From positions 6,202,501-6,266,500 of the forward strand of contig JAILWY010000027.1 in the NCBI GenBank assembly GCA_022113835.1: 64,000 bases of DNA, in the 5' to 3' direction. Below, piece by piece: positions 10,131-22,745 of the stretch; position 1 is the first letter of the stretch, and every line of letters begins with the position of its first letter. Both the position numbers and the translations under genes were made by a program. The stretch comes from Atopsyche davidsoni (Eukaryota; Arthropoda; Insecta; Trichoptera; Hydrobiosidae). The notes beneath the pieces were generated by a model that worked only from the letters and a program-made list of their open reading frames with translations, ran no database searches and had not been told where the DNA came from.

Positions 10131-11740
10131 CTGGAATAACGCTTCACTATTTTATTACCTTATTTTGAAGATGTAAACATTTATAATTCGACACTGAACA
10201 GGCATAATAAATTCAGTGAAAATCGTACCTCATATCTCAAAACTGAAGTTTTATTTAAAAAAATGTCTTACTTCCGATTTCCAATATTTTTATTATAATA
10301 GCAAAAACTAGAGTTTTATTTGGTTATGGCACAATTATTATTCATCAGAATACCAGCACACTGGTTACATAATAATTCAATCAAATATCGAGAGAACTGA
10401 TTAATAAAAAGATTTCTAAGTACAATTCAAAAATAATTTACTGGAAATAAATCATTTAGTTTTTAGATTCACAGATTTTGAATGTATTAACCACATTATT
10501 AATCCTTTAAGAATTTTTTTTGGATTTTGGATTCTTGAATTTTTTTATAAATTGAGAAGTCGGGCATGAATAATTTTTTTTTCACATACAATACAAGTAC
10601 CTTTTCATCAACATGCCAAGCAAACGTAGTGGGTTATTGCCACACCCAAAAAACTAATACATTAGTAGATCGTAGTAAATAAATCATTGGAATCTATTCA
10701 AATCTATGCAGTACGAGTTTGAATAAACCCAATTTTATGAATCAATTAAATATACAAGGTTGATTCACCTTTCTACATTTTACTTAAGCATCAAAAGCTA
10801 CTACTTAACATGTAGCTACACTACTGCACATATAGAAAATCATAATCATAATAAATAGTGTAAATCTCCATACACACATGGTTCACATAATCATTATTAT
10901 TTAACTATTTTAAATGAAGACACTTTCATAAGTTATGTACAAAATAATTTTCATAAGTTTTTTAATAACCCAGATCTAGAAAAATATAAAAATAACAAAT
11001 CCTGAGGTAGCAGAAAGGCGGAAAAACTTTTTTTATTTCAACGAACGTAGAATGTATGAAATAACTAGTATTTTGTAAAAAGATTTAATTTTTGTTTTTT
11101 ATATATTCATATTTTTCCATTGGTTTTAATTATACTTAATTATAAAACGATTTTGATGTGCCAAAAATATGTTTTAATGAAAAAAATCGTGTTATTTATT
11201 TCAATTATTTTCGGATAAATGTGGCTTCAAATATATCAATTTTTTTTGTTGTTAAAATATAAATGAAAATACAATAATCAGCGATTAATATTAAACAGTT
11301 ACCAGAAAAGGACAATACATAACACAATATAGCATTTTGGATTTGTTCAATTAAAAGCTTCATTATTTTAATATCTATAAAATATAAAATTTGTATGTAG
11401 TAAAAAAGACGCTCTAATTGAATGTAGGTACGAATTTATATTTTATGAATCAAGGTTTTTATATTGATCATAATACATTTACTGGAACTTTGAACGGTAT
11501 AACGTATTTTATTGAAACAAAACGAAATAATATTTTAAGCATGTCATGAATAGTAATAATTTCTTCTTATTGACAGTTTCACTGACTGATAGCAGAATTG
11601 TATATTCAACCAAGAGAGTACTCCGGGAATTCAACTGTCATGAAATTCAGATTTATTTGTTCAGCTTAAACATGTAATGTTCTTCAGTATTTTATTAAGA
11701 AATTCGAGTGAAATCATAAGGATACATTCAGTAAATTCAC
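10131..11740. other. AT-rich noncoding DNA
   Basis: Very AT-rich, with many homopolymer runs. Nothing supported. Confidence 0.75.
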
Positions 11741-11990
11741 ACAGAGAAATCTAGCTGAAACCAAATCGTCGGAAAGATATCTCCCCGATAACTTTTTTAC
11801 GTCTTTCCACCGCAAGGATTTGCTTTTTCCTTCAAAAGATTTCCAAAGGTAGTTTTAAAAGGCATAAAACGAGTCGCCGAGTTTTATTTAAGTCCAAAAT
11901 GAGCATAGATAAGGCTTCTAAATTATTAGAAAAGAACTGTCCTGATACATGGGACCTTTGAGCTTGGTTGGGACGGTAGTTTTTAGTTCA
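11741..11990. other. Higher-complexity noncoding patch
   Basis: Balanced base use and absence of long A/T runs suggest a constrained noncoding segment. No ORF or known motif cluster is recognised. Confidence 0.3.
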
Positions 11991-14072
11991 GTTTATTTCG
12001 GAATATAAATGGAAATTAGATCCAAAGGTAATAAAGAATGGATTCGTAAATGCCAAACGTAGGCTGCGGTTTCTCTATATTCATGTTGTGTATTAGTTTT
12101 TTGACAAAGTGGATTAAACGGATCTTCTTAATATTTATACGTGTATTATTTTGCTGAATGCGAAGCAAAAAATATTGGCCTTTGGGTAGAATCATAGAAA
12201 ATTGCTTACTGATAAGGTTTCTAAATATCCATATTTTAGGTTTTTATGAATACAGTGATAAACAATTGTAAATTTAATGTTACTTATTATATTTATTTAT
12301 ATTTTATAAAACCTAACGGTATAATATTTTTATGGGGATAAAAAATTAAGTAATATAGATAAAAAAATTGACTGATAGATGTTTACTGAATGTCTTTTTA
12401 ATACTTTAAAAAACGGAAAACAATGTATATAGAGCTGTAATTATTTTTTAGATGAATGTTAATTACAAAATAGTTTTGTATAAATATGTATAATATATGT
12501 ACGAAACATAAGCAGTAATTGAATGCTGTATAAGCATCTATCAAAATTATTTTATCGTACCCATATATACTTCAACGATCAATCAGTCACCTGCATTTAT
12601 CGACCTGCTGTCACTGTATGTTAAGCACTGTAATTTAAAATTACCTGTAAATAATATAGTAATTTAATTTGTACCATACGCCAATTGTGCAGTTGCATGA
12701 ATATTCAAGTTCACTTGATATTAAATTAATTTCTTAATGTATTTTAAAAGCTAAAACCACCTAAATCTAAAATTTATACAAAATTGAAAAATATTATTTT
12801 AGAATAAGTGTAAAAGGTCTTATGTGTTTTATCGGTTTTAATTTTGGCGTAATTTTTTTCGTCAAAAAAAATATATTCATACTATCATGTCCTTTTGAAC
12901 TCAAGTGTTTTAGTCTTCCTCTCTACATTTCTATTTTTGGCTACCCGCTGACCCTTTACATTCTGGATCAAAAAAGCTTTAGGTCTCATCGATCAATCTT
13001 ATCTTCATCATTCCAGCTGCTAACTGTGTGGTTATCTCCATTTTATATTAAACAATTATACAAGTCATTCCTAAATTCAAATATCTTTGAACAAAGAGAC
13101 GTGGGACAAAAAAATATATTAAGAAAAGATGTATATATGTGTACATATATAGTATTATTTTGGGAACTTTTTAATGTTTTCTTTTATAACACCTAAGTTT
13201 AGTTTTTTTCTCTTGAAATAATCATAATAATCATCTTTTTTTTTTTATAAAAAATAACGTAAATTTGGATTTATAAAAAAAACGAAATATTTTTATTTAT
13301 TTTCTTTGTTTATTTAATTTATTTTGAGAAATTCCACTGTATGAATGAAACACAATCATCACAAACACTGCGCCTATACAAACCCTTGGGGTCCGACTTA
13401 GTCATTTATGTGGAAAATTTAATACTTAGGATTCTATGAAAACAATTTCACGTCATGGAAAATGAATTAAAAATACAATTTAGAATTCTATTTCTACATT
13501 TAAATGGAACTGCTTAATAATTCTAATGATATTTTAATGTTTGCTCCTTACAAAGTCATCAAGTATTTATAAAAGCTGATAGATTCTATAAACGGCTTTC
13601 CTAAAAGACTGCTAATTATATTTAATTTTCATTGATGTTGTGTCATTTTATCATCGTGATAATCTGTTCGTTATATTTTAGAAACATAAAAATTATAAAT
13701 ATGTCCATAATATGTCGATTTTGTGCTGCTTTTTAACCGATCGAAATCGTAGCAAAGTGCTTTAAACATAGTGAGGTTATTTACTTGTAACTTGGATTTA
13801 ATCAAAATAATATTATTATGCGGCTAGTTTCTTTATGTACGAATATATTTTCCATTGTTCATGATTATTATTTACCGCCACACACCTCAAGTGCAATCTT
13901 AAGTTTAGTATGACGAACAAAAAATTCGAAGTAGACTTATATCATCCGTATTAAAATGTAGTAAAAAACTGCAAGCTTTACTCAATAGTGAATTATGCGT
14001 TAAGGCTACAAATTTAAAGTACTTTGTTATTATTCGTACTTTTATGAACATGTTATGGGGAAATGCCTTATT
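11991..14072. other. AT-rich noncoding DNA
   Basis: Contains the longest stretch of open frame in the window, 124 codons at 12822-13196 (+). Its composition is dominated by Phe, Ile, Leu, Ser and Lys, as expected from T/A-rich sequence, with no recognisable domain, splice context or homology. I treat it as chance. Confidence 0.6.
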
Positions 14073-14101
14073 ACGAAATATCTCCGTTGAAGATATTTCG
14101 T
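14073..14101. repeat. Perfect 11-bp hairpin
   Basis: ACGAAATATCT (14073-14083) and AGATATTTCGT (14091-14101) are exact reverse complements over a 7-nt loop. The hairpin lies at the edge of a GC-richer stretch (to about 14180), which makes it less likely to be only AT-rich chance pairing. It could be a structured RNA element or a dimeric factor site. Confidence 0.6.
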
Positions 14102-14740
14102 CCAGGGTCGAGGGTCACATAAAATTCTCTGCACGGTCCATTTCAGGCGATACAAGCAAGTGCTTCAAGCGCTGAAAATTTCACAATTGGTATGTCTAAA
14201 AATAATGGAAAAAATGATTACGTGACATTTTTAACAAACAACTGTCCTCTTTTTTCGACATATAATAACACAAAAAAAAAACTACCAGCTTAGTGTCAAC
14301 ATTTAGCAACTGAACATCAATACGCAAAACACAGTCTTAGCGACAGAGGGAATCAATTTTCTACCTGTCTCGAAAATATACGAAATCCTTATCAAAATTG
14401 ATCTTGAATCTAAAGACAACTTCAAGTAAATTGTCTTCGAAAAAGAGCATGAGAGGGGTGCTGTCAGCACAAGCAAAAAACCAGTAAATTCTCTAAGTGA
14501 ATAAAATTTTCTAATATTCATCATGTTCAAAAAATTTCTGTCTTACTTTTATCAGGTATTTATTGGTATGTTTAATTGCAAAAAAATAAATCAAAAATCA
14601 AAAATATTACCAGAATGTTAAACTTCATAAAAGTAGCAATGTAACAAGTATCAACAATCATTGAAAGGATATTTTTAATATATATTATATATTAAAGAGC
14701 GTGTAAAGTTGCATTGATGTTTGTTCGCAAATCCTCTTTT
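14102..14740. other. Noncoding; complex to 14180, then AT-rich
   Basis: 14102-14180 has balanced composition (AGGGTCGAGGGTCAC). The rest is AT-rich. A 75-codon minus-strand frame at 14530-14303 shows no recognisable family. Confidence 0.5.
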
Positions 14741-14930
14741 TCATGCCAGAGCAAAAGTTTTTATCCGATTGTGAAAAGCTTTGAAAGGGTGACTAGTTTC
14801 GTTTAAGCCTCCGACCGACCGAACCACCCGCGGGGAGGGGCGGAGAGAGTTTGACTGAAAAAGCCTAAAAGTTCTCAGACCCTACACACCCCCAGGCATT
14901 ATAACACTACGGGAAAACTTGTAATGCAAG
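14741..14930. other. GC-rich putative regulatory patch
   Basis: A GC island in AT-rich surroundings with a GACC/GAACC run, AACCACC (Runx-like core AACCAC at 14822) and GGGGCGG (14837-14843, Sp/KLF type). No open frame of interest. Its density of recognisable factor cores is consistent with an enhancer, but that is inference. Confidence 0.35.
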
Positions 14931-16600
14931 ATGTAGGTCATATAAACCGTAGAATCCTCCGTATATAATATTTCCCAACATAACTCGTTGGAAAAACGTC
15001 ATCAAAATTTATAATATAAAACTACGTGCTCGGTATCTTTGTTCTTTTACATATTATGTTTACGTGACACTACTTACAATATTAAAATATACTTAAGTGT
15101 TTTTTTTTAAAATTATTTTTTACTGTTTAAGTAATGCAAAAAAAACCCAATCACATATTGTTTTAGTTGTTACTAAGTAATATGCATTAAAAAACCCACA
15201 GGTAATTTTTAAAAATGTTAGTGTATCAAATGAGTAATGCTTTTTCTTTTAAATAAACCAAACTTTTTTTTTAATATAATCCTAACACCAAGAAAAGCCA
15301 AACACTAAAACATGAGAAACAACATGCGACCCACTTTTTTAACCTGGTTATTTTAACCAACCCAGTTCAGTTAGCAGATTATTGTGAACTAGATTTTTTT
15401 TTGCTAATATTGTGTAAAATTTACATTATCAGATATATTAGGTTTCTTCTCAGTTTATCGTAGTTCAGACTTCACGTTATAAGTTTAAACTACTAGTTAC
15501 TAAGTTACTATACATTTCTATTGTTTTCTATCTCCCAACTTTGGCGTATCCATGTATCAGTCTTTAATTAATCATGTATTAAGTCAGTAGGATTACATAG
15601 AATTGGATAGCGTATTCTGATTAAGTAATGTGTATGGTTACCGGTTCATTTTAATCCGGTAACGAACTGTCATAGATACTTTAGTATATACGCTGCTAAT
15701 AAAGTCTGTTTTGTCACTAATGTCCAGGCAATATATATGATATTTACCGTATAAATAATTTGTACAACTGCCAGATATTACGATATTATTTCATAATACA
15801 TCTATTTTTATTACCACCCACACTGTAATTATTCTTTATTAGTAAGCTTTATCGGTGGATCACAACGTATTTCATTATTTCTATGATATGAATTGGTCAA
15901 GCAATCACTTAGGGATGATAATAAATTGAAGGGAGGCTTTGAAAGCCTCCATACGCAAAATTACCTGATGTACGTCACCGCAAATATAAATCAATAGATG
16001 CTTTGTAATACTCTTTTGATTAGTTTTTGGTATATGGAATATGCTTAGATATAGCAATAATGTGCTGTAAACTGAGGCTTCTTCCTATATAGACTGCGAA
16101 AGAATTGATATTCAGAATTATAACAAAAATGAAGTTAACAGTATAAAACAGTAGTTAATGGTTTACACAAGTTATTGGTTAAATATATAAAGTATTAACG
16201 AATGATTTTTGTGTCACTTATTGATTTGCATTATATTTGCATATATTATTATTTTTTCTGTAAAACGTGACTTATGGATTTTAAAATGTATTTGATTAAT
16301 TTTTTGGTTCTATTAAAAAACCTAGTTTTTCCTAATCTTACTTTGTATTACACGATAGTCAATATTTCAAAAATATATTATCGTTGTTATTAGTTCAACA
16401 ATAAAATAGATAAAGGTGTCAAATGCTTAGAATCTAAGCACCATTTTATAATTCTAGCTCATAATAAAATTGACCCTGAAGCATTGACTCTTCAACGTAA
16501 ATGTTTTATTGTCTCCTTATAAATTTGTCAAATAAAACGTTTTTTTTGTTTTATTATTTTAATAAGTATATATACAATTTTGTTGACTTATAGTAGAGAT
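14931..16600. other. AT-rich noncoding DNA with hairpin at 15.64 kb
   Basis: GTTACCGG (15637-15644) and CCGGTAAC (15656-15663) form a perfect 8-bp stem over an 11-nt loop. No gene is supported. The rest is AT-rich. Confidence 0.6.
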
Positions 16601-16780
16601 CATATACTGGACCATAACAGATTTTTTAGGAAACAGCGCGTGTTGCCAATGCAAGCCTTCATAAAAAATCCTCCCCACGTCTCTCCCAGCCTTTGTTGTG
16701 ATTAATGTGTCTATAAAGACGAGAACTGTACAGTAATATTCTTCCGCTTGAGACTCTTTATGAAATGAAATATTATTCGC
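16601..16780. other. Higher-complexity noncoding patch
   Basis: Part of a 90-codon minus-strand frame (16831-16559) whose first residues are hydrophobic. The hydrophobic start comes from AT-rich DNA and the later part from the complex patch, with no family recognised. More likely constrained noncoding DNA than a gene. Confidence 0.3.
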
Positions 16781-17300
16781 TATTATTAATAGAGAAAGCA
16801 TAAAATAACACATGTTTTTATTTATTAACAATTTTTATTGGTTGATCATTTACGATATTTTTAATTTCGACGAGATGAAATCTGTATTTTGATTAAATTA
16901 GTTCACGCGGTAGCACTATTCAACTACGTCATCGCTGCCGTATGAATGTATTTTTTTTTCATGATTCTTTAATTATTTTATGTTCATTTACAATGGTTGT
17001 TAAGGCTATGCTTACAATAAGGTAAATGACTATTCCACCGTAGTGCGAACAGGTTGAGGAGCTTACAAAAAGTGGCTTAGGTGGTAGCATACATGGACTT
17101 CTCTATCATCGTTATTGAGTTTGTGTAGGAAAAATATGTGTGATAATTCTTCAATATAAATCGTGGCCGTCATTTTGATCTTATTGGGTCTCAAGGTCGA
17201 ATAACAAAGGTTAAGTTAATTTCGCCCGGGAGACAGAAGTTAGTCACTGATATGTGTCGTGTCATTCTTGACAATGTTACCCGCGATTTGTGTTGCGTAA
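16781..17300. other. Mixed noncoding DNA
   Basis: AT-rich with balanced stretches at about 16905-16945 and 17030-17290, the latter containing TCGCCCGGGAG. No ORF or motif cluster that I can name. Confidence 0.4.
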
Positions 17301-18060
17301 ATTCAGAGCAAAAATATATTTTTTTATTTTTAACATTGTATTGTATTTTTAATCATTTAAATTCTGAAGGAAGGTCAATAATCCATCGACTTCAAACATT
17401 AAATAACATTTGAGTATATCAGAAAATAAAATCACCGAGGCTTTTATACGTAAAACAAGATTTTATCAAAAATGAACTGATAAGCACTCAATGATTTGTT
17501 GACCGTTGATTTATTTTTAAACGAGTTTTGATTATTTTAATAATAATAATATCAAGTGTGTAAAAGTTAGAATTAGGTAAATTTCTGATAGCAAAGACCC
17601 ATAATGAGCGATTTGGACTGCGTGATATTACGGTAGACTCATATAGACCCCATCAAAATAATATTAATAGAGATGTACTATGTATATATATATATATATA
17701 TTTGATTTACGGTTCTCATTTATCAAGAGAAAAAAAACTGATTGTAAGATTGCAGTTTTTTTATGATGTTGAACCTACTTGAATTGATTATTAATATATT
17801 CTATCCTGTGCTTTTACGAGATACGAGTAGTTTTTGCAAAAAATTCAAGGCATGAGATATGAGGTTCTCTAACTAAGATTGTTCCTCGATCATGAAATAT
17901 AGACTTTGTACAATAAATGGGGCAAAAAACCGTATAAATACTAAAGCAAGTTTTTGAGCGTTAAACAAGCCTTTAAGATCACTTGATAGAAAATAGCATC
18001 GTATTATTTTATAGGTTCTACATAGTATTGTGGGTGGCATCGGTTTTTCTACGCACGTTT
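17301..18060. other. AT-rich noncoding DNA
   Basis: Includes a short TA run near 17683-17701. Nothing supported. Confidence 0.7.
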
Positions 18061-18430
18061 TCATACAATCTAAGCCACGTCGCCCGAAGAAAAATATTGG
18101 AAAACACTAAATCCCGATATGAAAAGTCAATATAATATGCTAGTGCCGCTTTACAAAGTACCATTGTGGGCTATCGGGCACAATGTGTAGACAAGATATC
18201 TACGTTAAATTGATAGAATATTTTCCTATCTATTCTGGACCTTGTATTTTTTGTGACATGGGTCAGACTCACTTGTTAGTCGAGCGTACCTGCTTAGAGG
18301 ATAGAAGAACCGAATGGCCCCTTTGTGAAAATGACAAGTACAAACTTTTTCATATTACTCAATGCTCCACTTTATTTCACTTGGAGATAAATCTTGGCGT
18401 ATCGCATTAGAATCGGGACGTTATTTTATT
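18061..18430. other. Higher-complexity noncoding patch
   Basis: Balanced composition. A 75-codon plus frame (18183-18410) has five Cys but no recognisable zinc-binding spacing, no splice context and no homology I know. Weak candidate for a coding remnant; more likely constrained noncoding DNA. Confidence 0.25.
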
Positions 18431-19225
18431 GAAACCCAGTCTGTTTTTGATTGATTTATTATTTGAACAAGTTGAGTGCAGTTGTCACTTTGTATTTACT
18501 TTTTTTTTTAAGCTGTTTTGTCACGTCTGTTTTGTATTTTACTTGTTTATCAATAAAATGGGTTTGGCTTAGAAACAAATGGTATTTTTAGGCTGCTTAT
18601 TGATTTTTGCCTAAATAAAGTGCTTTATTGCGTTTATTAATTAATTGGTCCCCCATAGAGCAAAAATTAACTCATAACTTTAACACATTAGTTGTATAGT
18701 AATTTGACTTTTTCTCAAATACTGTTTTTAATATGTTTTAGTACTGTAGTCAAATTTAATATTAAATAAAATGTATTGACTAGACACTAGGGATGTATTT
18801 TAAACACTTACAATATATTACAATATAAACTATTACTTTTTATATGTATCCTATATGAGTTGATATTTTAATAGTGAAGTGTATGGAATATGTGGTATAC
18901 ACATAAAACGATGACAAAAAATATTTATTTTTCAAATAAAAGATTTTTCAAATATTTATAAGTAGACGATGAAACCAAATAACTTATAAGTAATCATATA
19001 CGTTATTTATTTTTACTATATATAATTTTCCGTTTTGTTTTCATTGCTTAATTAATTCTCTACTTGTAGATCCATTTACAACGAGTGATACATATGAATA
19101 AAAATATACGTCTTCATAATTATTTGATAAAAATTTGGCTGTTTATAATAAAGTCCAGCGCATTTTATAAAATATTTTAAATGCTATAATAGCTGAACTA
19201 TTTGTATGTCAACGGACGTTAATTG
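18431..19225. other. AT-rich noncoding DNA
   Basis: Nothing supported. Confidence 0.7.
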
Positions 19226-19410
19226 TTTTCTAATTAGTTACACGTGTTACAAGCTTGGTGATCTGGAAACATCTAGAGAGCTTCAGTTCACTGCTGAGCT
19301 CTGTTTGGAACTAAAGGAATAATTACATAAATGGGCTTAGGGAATTAGAAAGGGAACGGCCGTCTATCTGAGCAGCCAGGCGATTTAAATTCTACTTAAT
19401 TAGGAAAATG
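19226..19410. other. Patch with homeodomain and E-box cores
   Basis: TAATTAG (19231-19237, homeodomain core) lies 3 bp from CACGTG (19241-19246, bHLH E-box), followed by about 150 bp of balanced sequence free of homopolymers. Reads as putative regulatory DNA; no gene. Confidence 0.3.
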
Positions 19411-21680
19411 CCTTCACTTCTTCAACAACCTACAGAATGGTTTTTGGGAATATCTAAATAAAAATACACTGAAGCTTCCCATCGTGTTAATTATTTGATA
19501 TAATATTCTACATCACTCGTTGGGAACTATTAAATAAAATTATGCTAACAATGTCTCAATGTGTTTGTGATTCACAAATAATTGATGTTGTATTGTAAGA
19601 AATCGACCTTAATATGTAAAATGTTGAAAAAGTCATGGTTTTACCCCAAAAATATGGCAGGGCTGCAAAACGATTTTAAAAATATATACGTGTAGTGCGG
19701 TTTCTCAAAATTGCATTTTGATATTAAAGTGTTTTAAAAGTTTTCGACATAATTTATTGAAATATGTTATTTCTCAAAAATCAATAGTAATATATTTTAG
19801 CTAGCAATTTTGTCTTTGTAAGGATTTATCAGACTCCTGACTTGTAAGATGGAAGCACTTACTACAAATAATACTTGATAATACCTTAGTCATTTGATTA
19901 TCGTTTTTGTTATAATTATGGAGTATGCGTATGATTATTTAAAATCCATTACTGATATTAAATATACTTGAACACATTTACACGGAATAATGAATACGGA
20001 CACAATAATCCATTATCAAAATGTAATGTTTGTTTGTATCATTTTTATCGCCAAGGTAAATGTCTAAGGCTTGATTAATGGTTTTTCAAGACAAAGAGCG
20101 ATTACTCCCCTTAAATTTTATATCGAAAATTTAAATACCCTCTCTTTTAATCTCATTGTTTATTAAAATAATAGGAGATTAATAAACAAAGGACGGCGCA
20201 TAAATATGTGATGACGTTTATATATATTCAATCATTTCATTATTATAATTACAGATGGTTTTTAATTATTCTGTGTCAAACTAAAAGTAAGAACTAAAAA
20301 GTAATTCCAGCAACCAGAAATTTTTGGAAACCTTCGTCGTGCGCGACTATTTTTTTGATAACTTGCTCTCGGCGGAAGTTTTGTAGAATGATTATACATT
20401 TTATAATTTGAACACCTGATGTGAATATATATTATAAGAGTTTTCATTATATTTTTAAATATTCTATACTTTTTTAAATTAACTTTGAAACATTTCCTTC
20501 TTAACAAAAACAATTTATCGTATTTTTATCGACCTAAAAGGTCCGTTGTACTGTCGCTTAAATGTAAATGCTCACACATCAAAATCGATTAAAGAAATAT
20601 TATTTAATTATTTTCTAAATCAAGTGATTTTCGGATATCTTTGACTCGATAACATGAAATGAGAGCCTTTTTGTTTTATTAAAGTATTTTTTATTTTTTA
20701 AATAGTTGAAATATTTTAAAACATTGACTAATAGTGTGTTTCAAAAAATACTTAATGCTAGACGGGATTTAAATTTATTAAGTACGTTTGATTAAAAAAA
20801 ATATCAGGTATATTTATGTCTGAAATTATATTTTAGAATATAATAATCTTTCCAATGTTAATGTACTTTGTATGTTAGAAATACAAAGTATTGAAGATTG
20901 GACAGTGGAAGATAAATATTGTGTTATTGCAAGTTTTTTGGAGGCTGGACAAGTAAGTTTCCCGAGCCATTTAAAGAATACTAAGTAGTTGCCTCAAGTA
21001 CTAAACTTGTGAGTCCATCAATTCAGCGGTATTGTTTCTTTATTTACGAAAAACTGGTTTAATTTGTAACAAAAATAGCTAAATGACTTCAATATTATAA
21101 TAGGCTTTTGCAACTTGAAGAAGCTTTTGAAAGATTAATGCGCTAACAAATACAAACGATTCTCCCAGCTATTGGTTTTTTTTGTTAAAAACCATGTTTC
21201 TGTTTCTTTTAATTTTTTTTTTGTAATTTTAATTACTTTTAATGTTTGATGTCATACTACGAGAGATCCTTCTATTACCATCTCTGAACCTACATTATTT
21301 ATCAAAAGAGCTCTCAGGTGTACATATCCTCTATCACGCCACAATTTCAATCCAACAAAAAATGTAAGACACATTTTCTAAAATAAATTGACTTTCGCTT
21401 TAAATTTTTGAAATGCAAAAGAATTTTGATAGAAATTTAATTTTAAGTTATAAAAAAATACGTACCGTGATGTTTTAAATATAAAATGTAATATTAATAT
21501 TATAGAATAATATTCTTGTCGGCATGGAAAGTAATTGTTTTAAGCAGTTTTAAACTTCAAGTTAATTAAAAAAAAACACTTCTTAGAAAAGCTTCACACA
21601 CAGTCTATGTAACTCTCACCTGATGACGAGCAAAATATTGTAATATAACAAGCGAAATTCGTTATCTTTTATAAAGACAA
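19411..21680. other. AT-rich noncoding DNA
   Basis: Mostly AT-rich. At 20872-20988 (+) a 38-codon frame begins MLEIQSIEDWTVEDKY and runs over a donor-like CAA/gtaagt at about 20951. Its composition is unusually protein-like for its length, but there is no acceptor, homology or promoter to support it. Confidence 0.5.
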
Positions 21681-21965
21681 GATCTGCTGAAATCATGTAG
21701 CGCAAATGAACGCCACACAATACACTGCCCCACTTAATCACCGGCCTGATTCCGCACATCGAAGCACCAATCCCTATTACTTCCAATCAGTCTGTTTGCA
21801 TCGTCATGATGCTGCAACATAAAATCCAGAATCAATAGACCGAGCCGAACACACGGGAGCGGGGAGAGCAAACAGTCCGCGGCCGGGGGAGATTGACCCG
21901 CGCGTTAGTCATTGTATCGGGGGCAGTGGCGGTCTTGCCACACAGCCCTTTAACCAAGCCAGAGA
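21681..21965. other. GC-rich putative conserved noncoding element
   Basis: One of the strongest GC islands. 21841-21960 is rich in G/C (GCGGCCGGGGGAG, GGGGGCAGTGGCGG) and is preceded by about 150 bp of complex sequence. No frame is convincingly coding. A promoter-proximal or enhancer role is inferred from composition only. Confidence 0.35.
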
Positions 21966-22435
21966 AATCGGGTCAAAAATAAAATAAACTAATATTTATT
22001 GTATTAATTGATAATTTTAAACTATTCACTATAGAGTTGTTAATTTTTTTTCATATAAAAGCAACAAATATAAAGGCTCTCCTAGACGCACTCGCTCTCG
22101 AATAAAATATATCAATGCGTGTCTTATTGTTTGAATAATATTCTAATACACTTTTTTTATAAGCAAATAAAGGTATAAATAAAATATTCAATAGATAATT
22201 CTATTAGAATGTAAGTTGTGCATAATTCGTAAGGTTGAGAAATATTATTTAGTTTTTTCTTGTAAATGTTGATGACAATTCGCTATGGCGTCATTTAAGT
22301 AAATTTTGGTTATTTAACTAAGAAGTCGAAAATACGAACTTGAAAAAATTTAATTTAATTATTTTGGCACACTTATGAAATATGACCATGGCATTGACAT
22401 ATTTGCAATTAGTTAGATTAGAATTAGATTTTTTG
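21966..22435. other. AT-rich noncoding DNA
   Basis: Nothing supported. Confidence 0.7.
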
Positions 22436-22745
22436 TTGAGTGTTTGCAATTTGTAGTAAAAGTAGGCGGCGCGCCAGTGGTCGCCCACCGCTGGCGCTGG
22501 CCCGGCCCTACTCTGCGGCTTCAGTGAACTTCACCGCGAGAAGTTTAAATGATTCAGCAGCAGTCACGTTACAGTCAAAGCAAGGTTTATATTATGCTTC
22601 CGCACAATCACCGCGTAAGCTCGCTCCAGACGAGTAAATCGCCGTTTCACGCCAATGATCCTCTCACAGAGAATACTTGATCAACCATTTCGTACCAGGC
22701 CTGTTTCAGACATTATAAAGCTGCACGAATTTCACTGCGAATTAA
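22436..22745. other. GC-rich patch with imperfect hairpin
   Basis: GGCGCGCC is followed by GCCAG (22473-22477) and CTGGC (22491-22495), which pair around a GC-rich loop. A 65-codon frame (22440-22637) is Arg/Ala/Ser-rich purely from GC content, with no domain. Balanced sequence continues to about 22740. Probably regulatory or constrained noncoding DNA. Confidence 0.35.

Noticed and set aside
12822..13196. 124-codon frame, longest in the window
   Set aside because: Phe/Ile/Leu/Ser/Lys-rich as expected from AT-rich DNA, no domain or splice context, and about the maximum length expected by chance for 64 kb in six frames.
21618..21656. Fourth hammerhead-like core (CTGATGACGAGC ... GCGAAA)
   Set aside because: It lacks flanking inverted arms and TSDs, and the putative stem is only two pairs plus an asymmetric loop.
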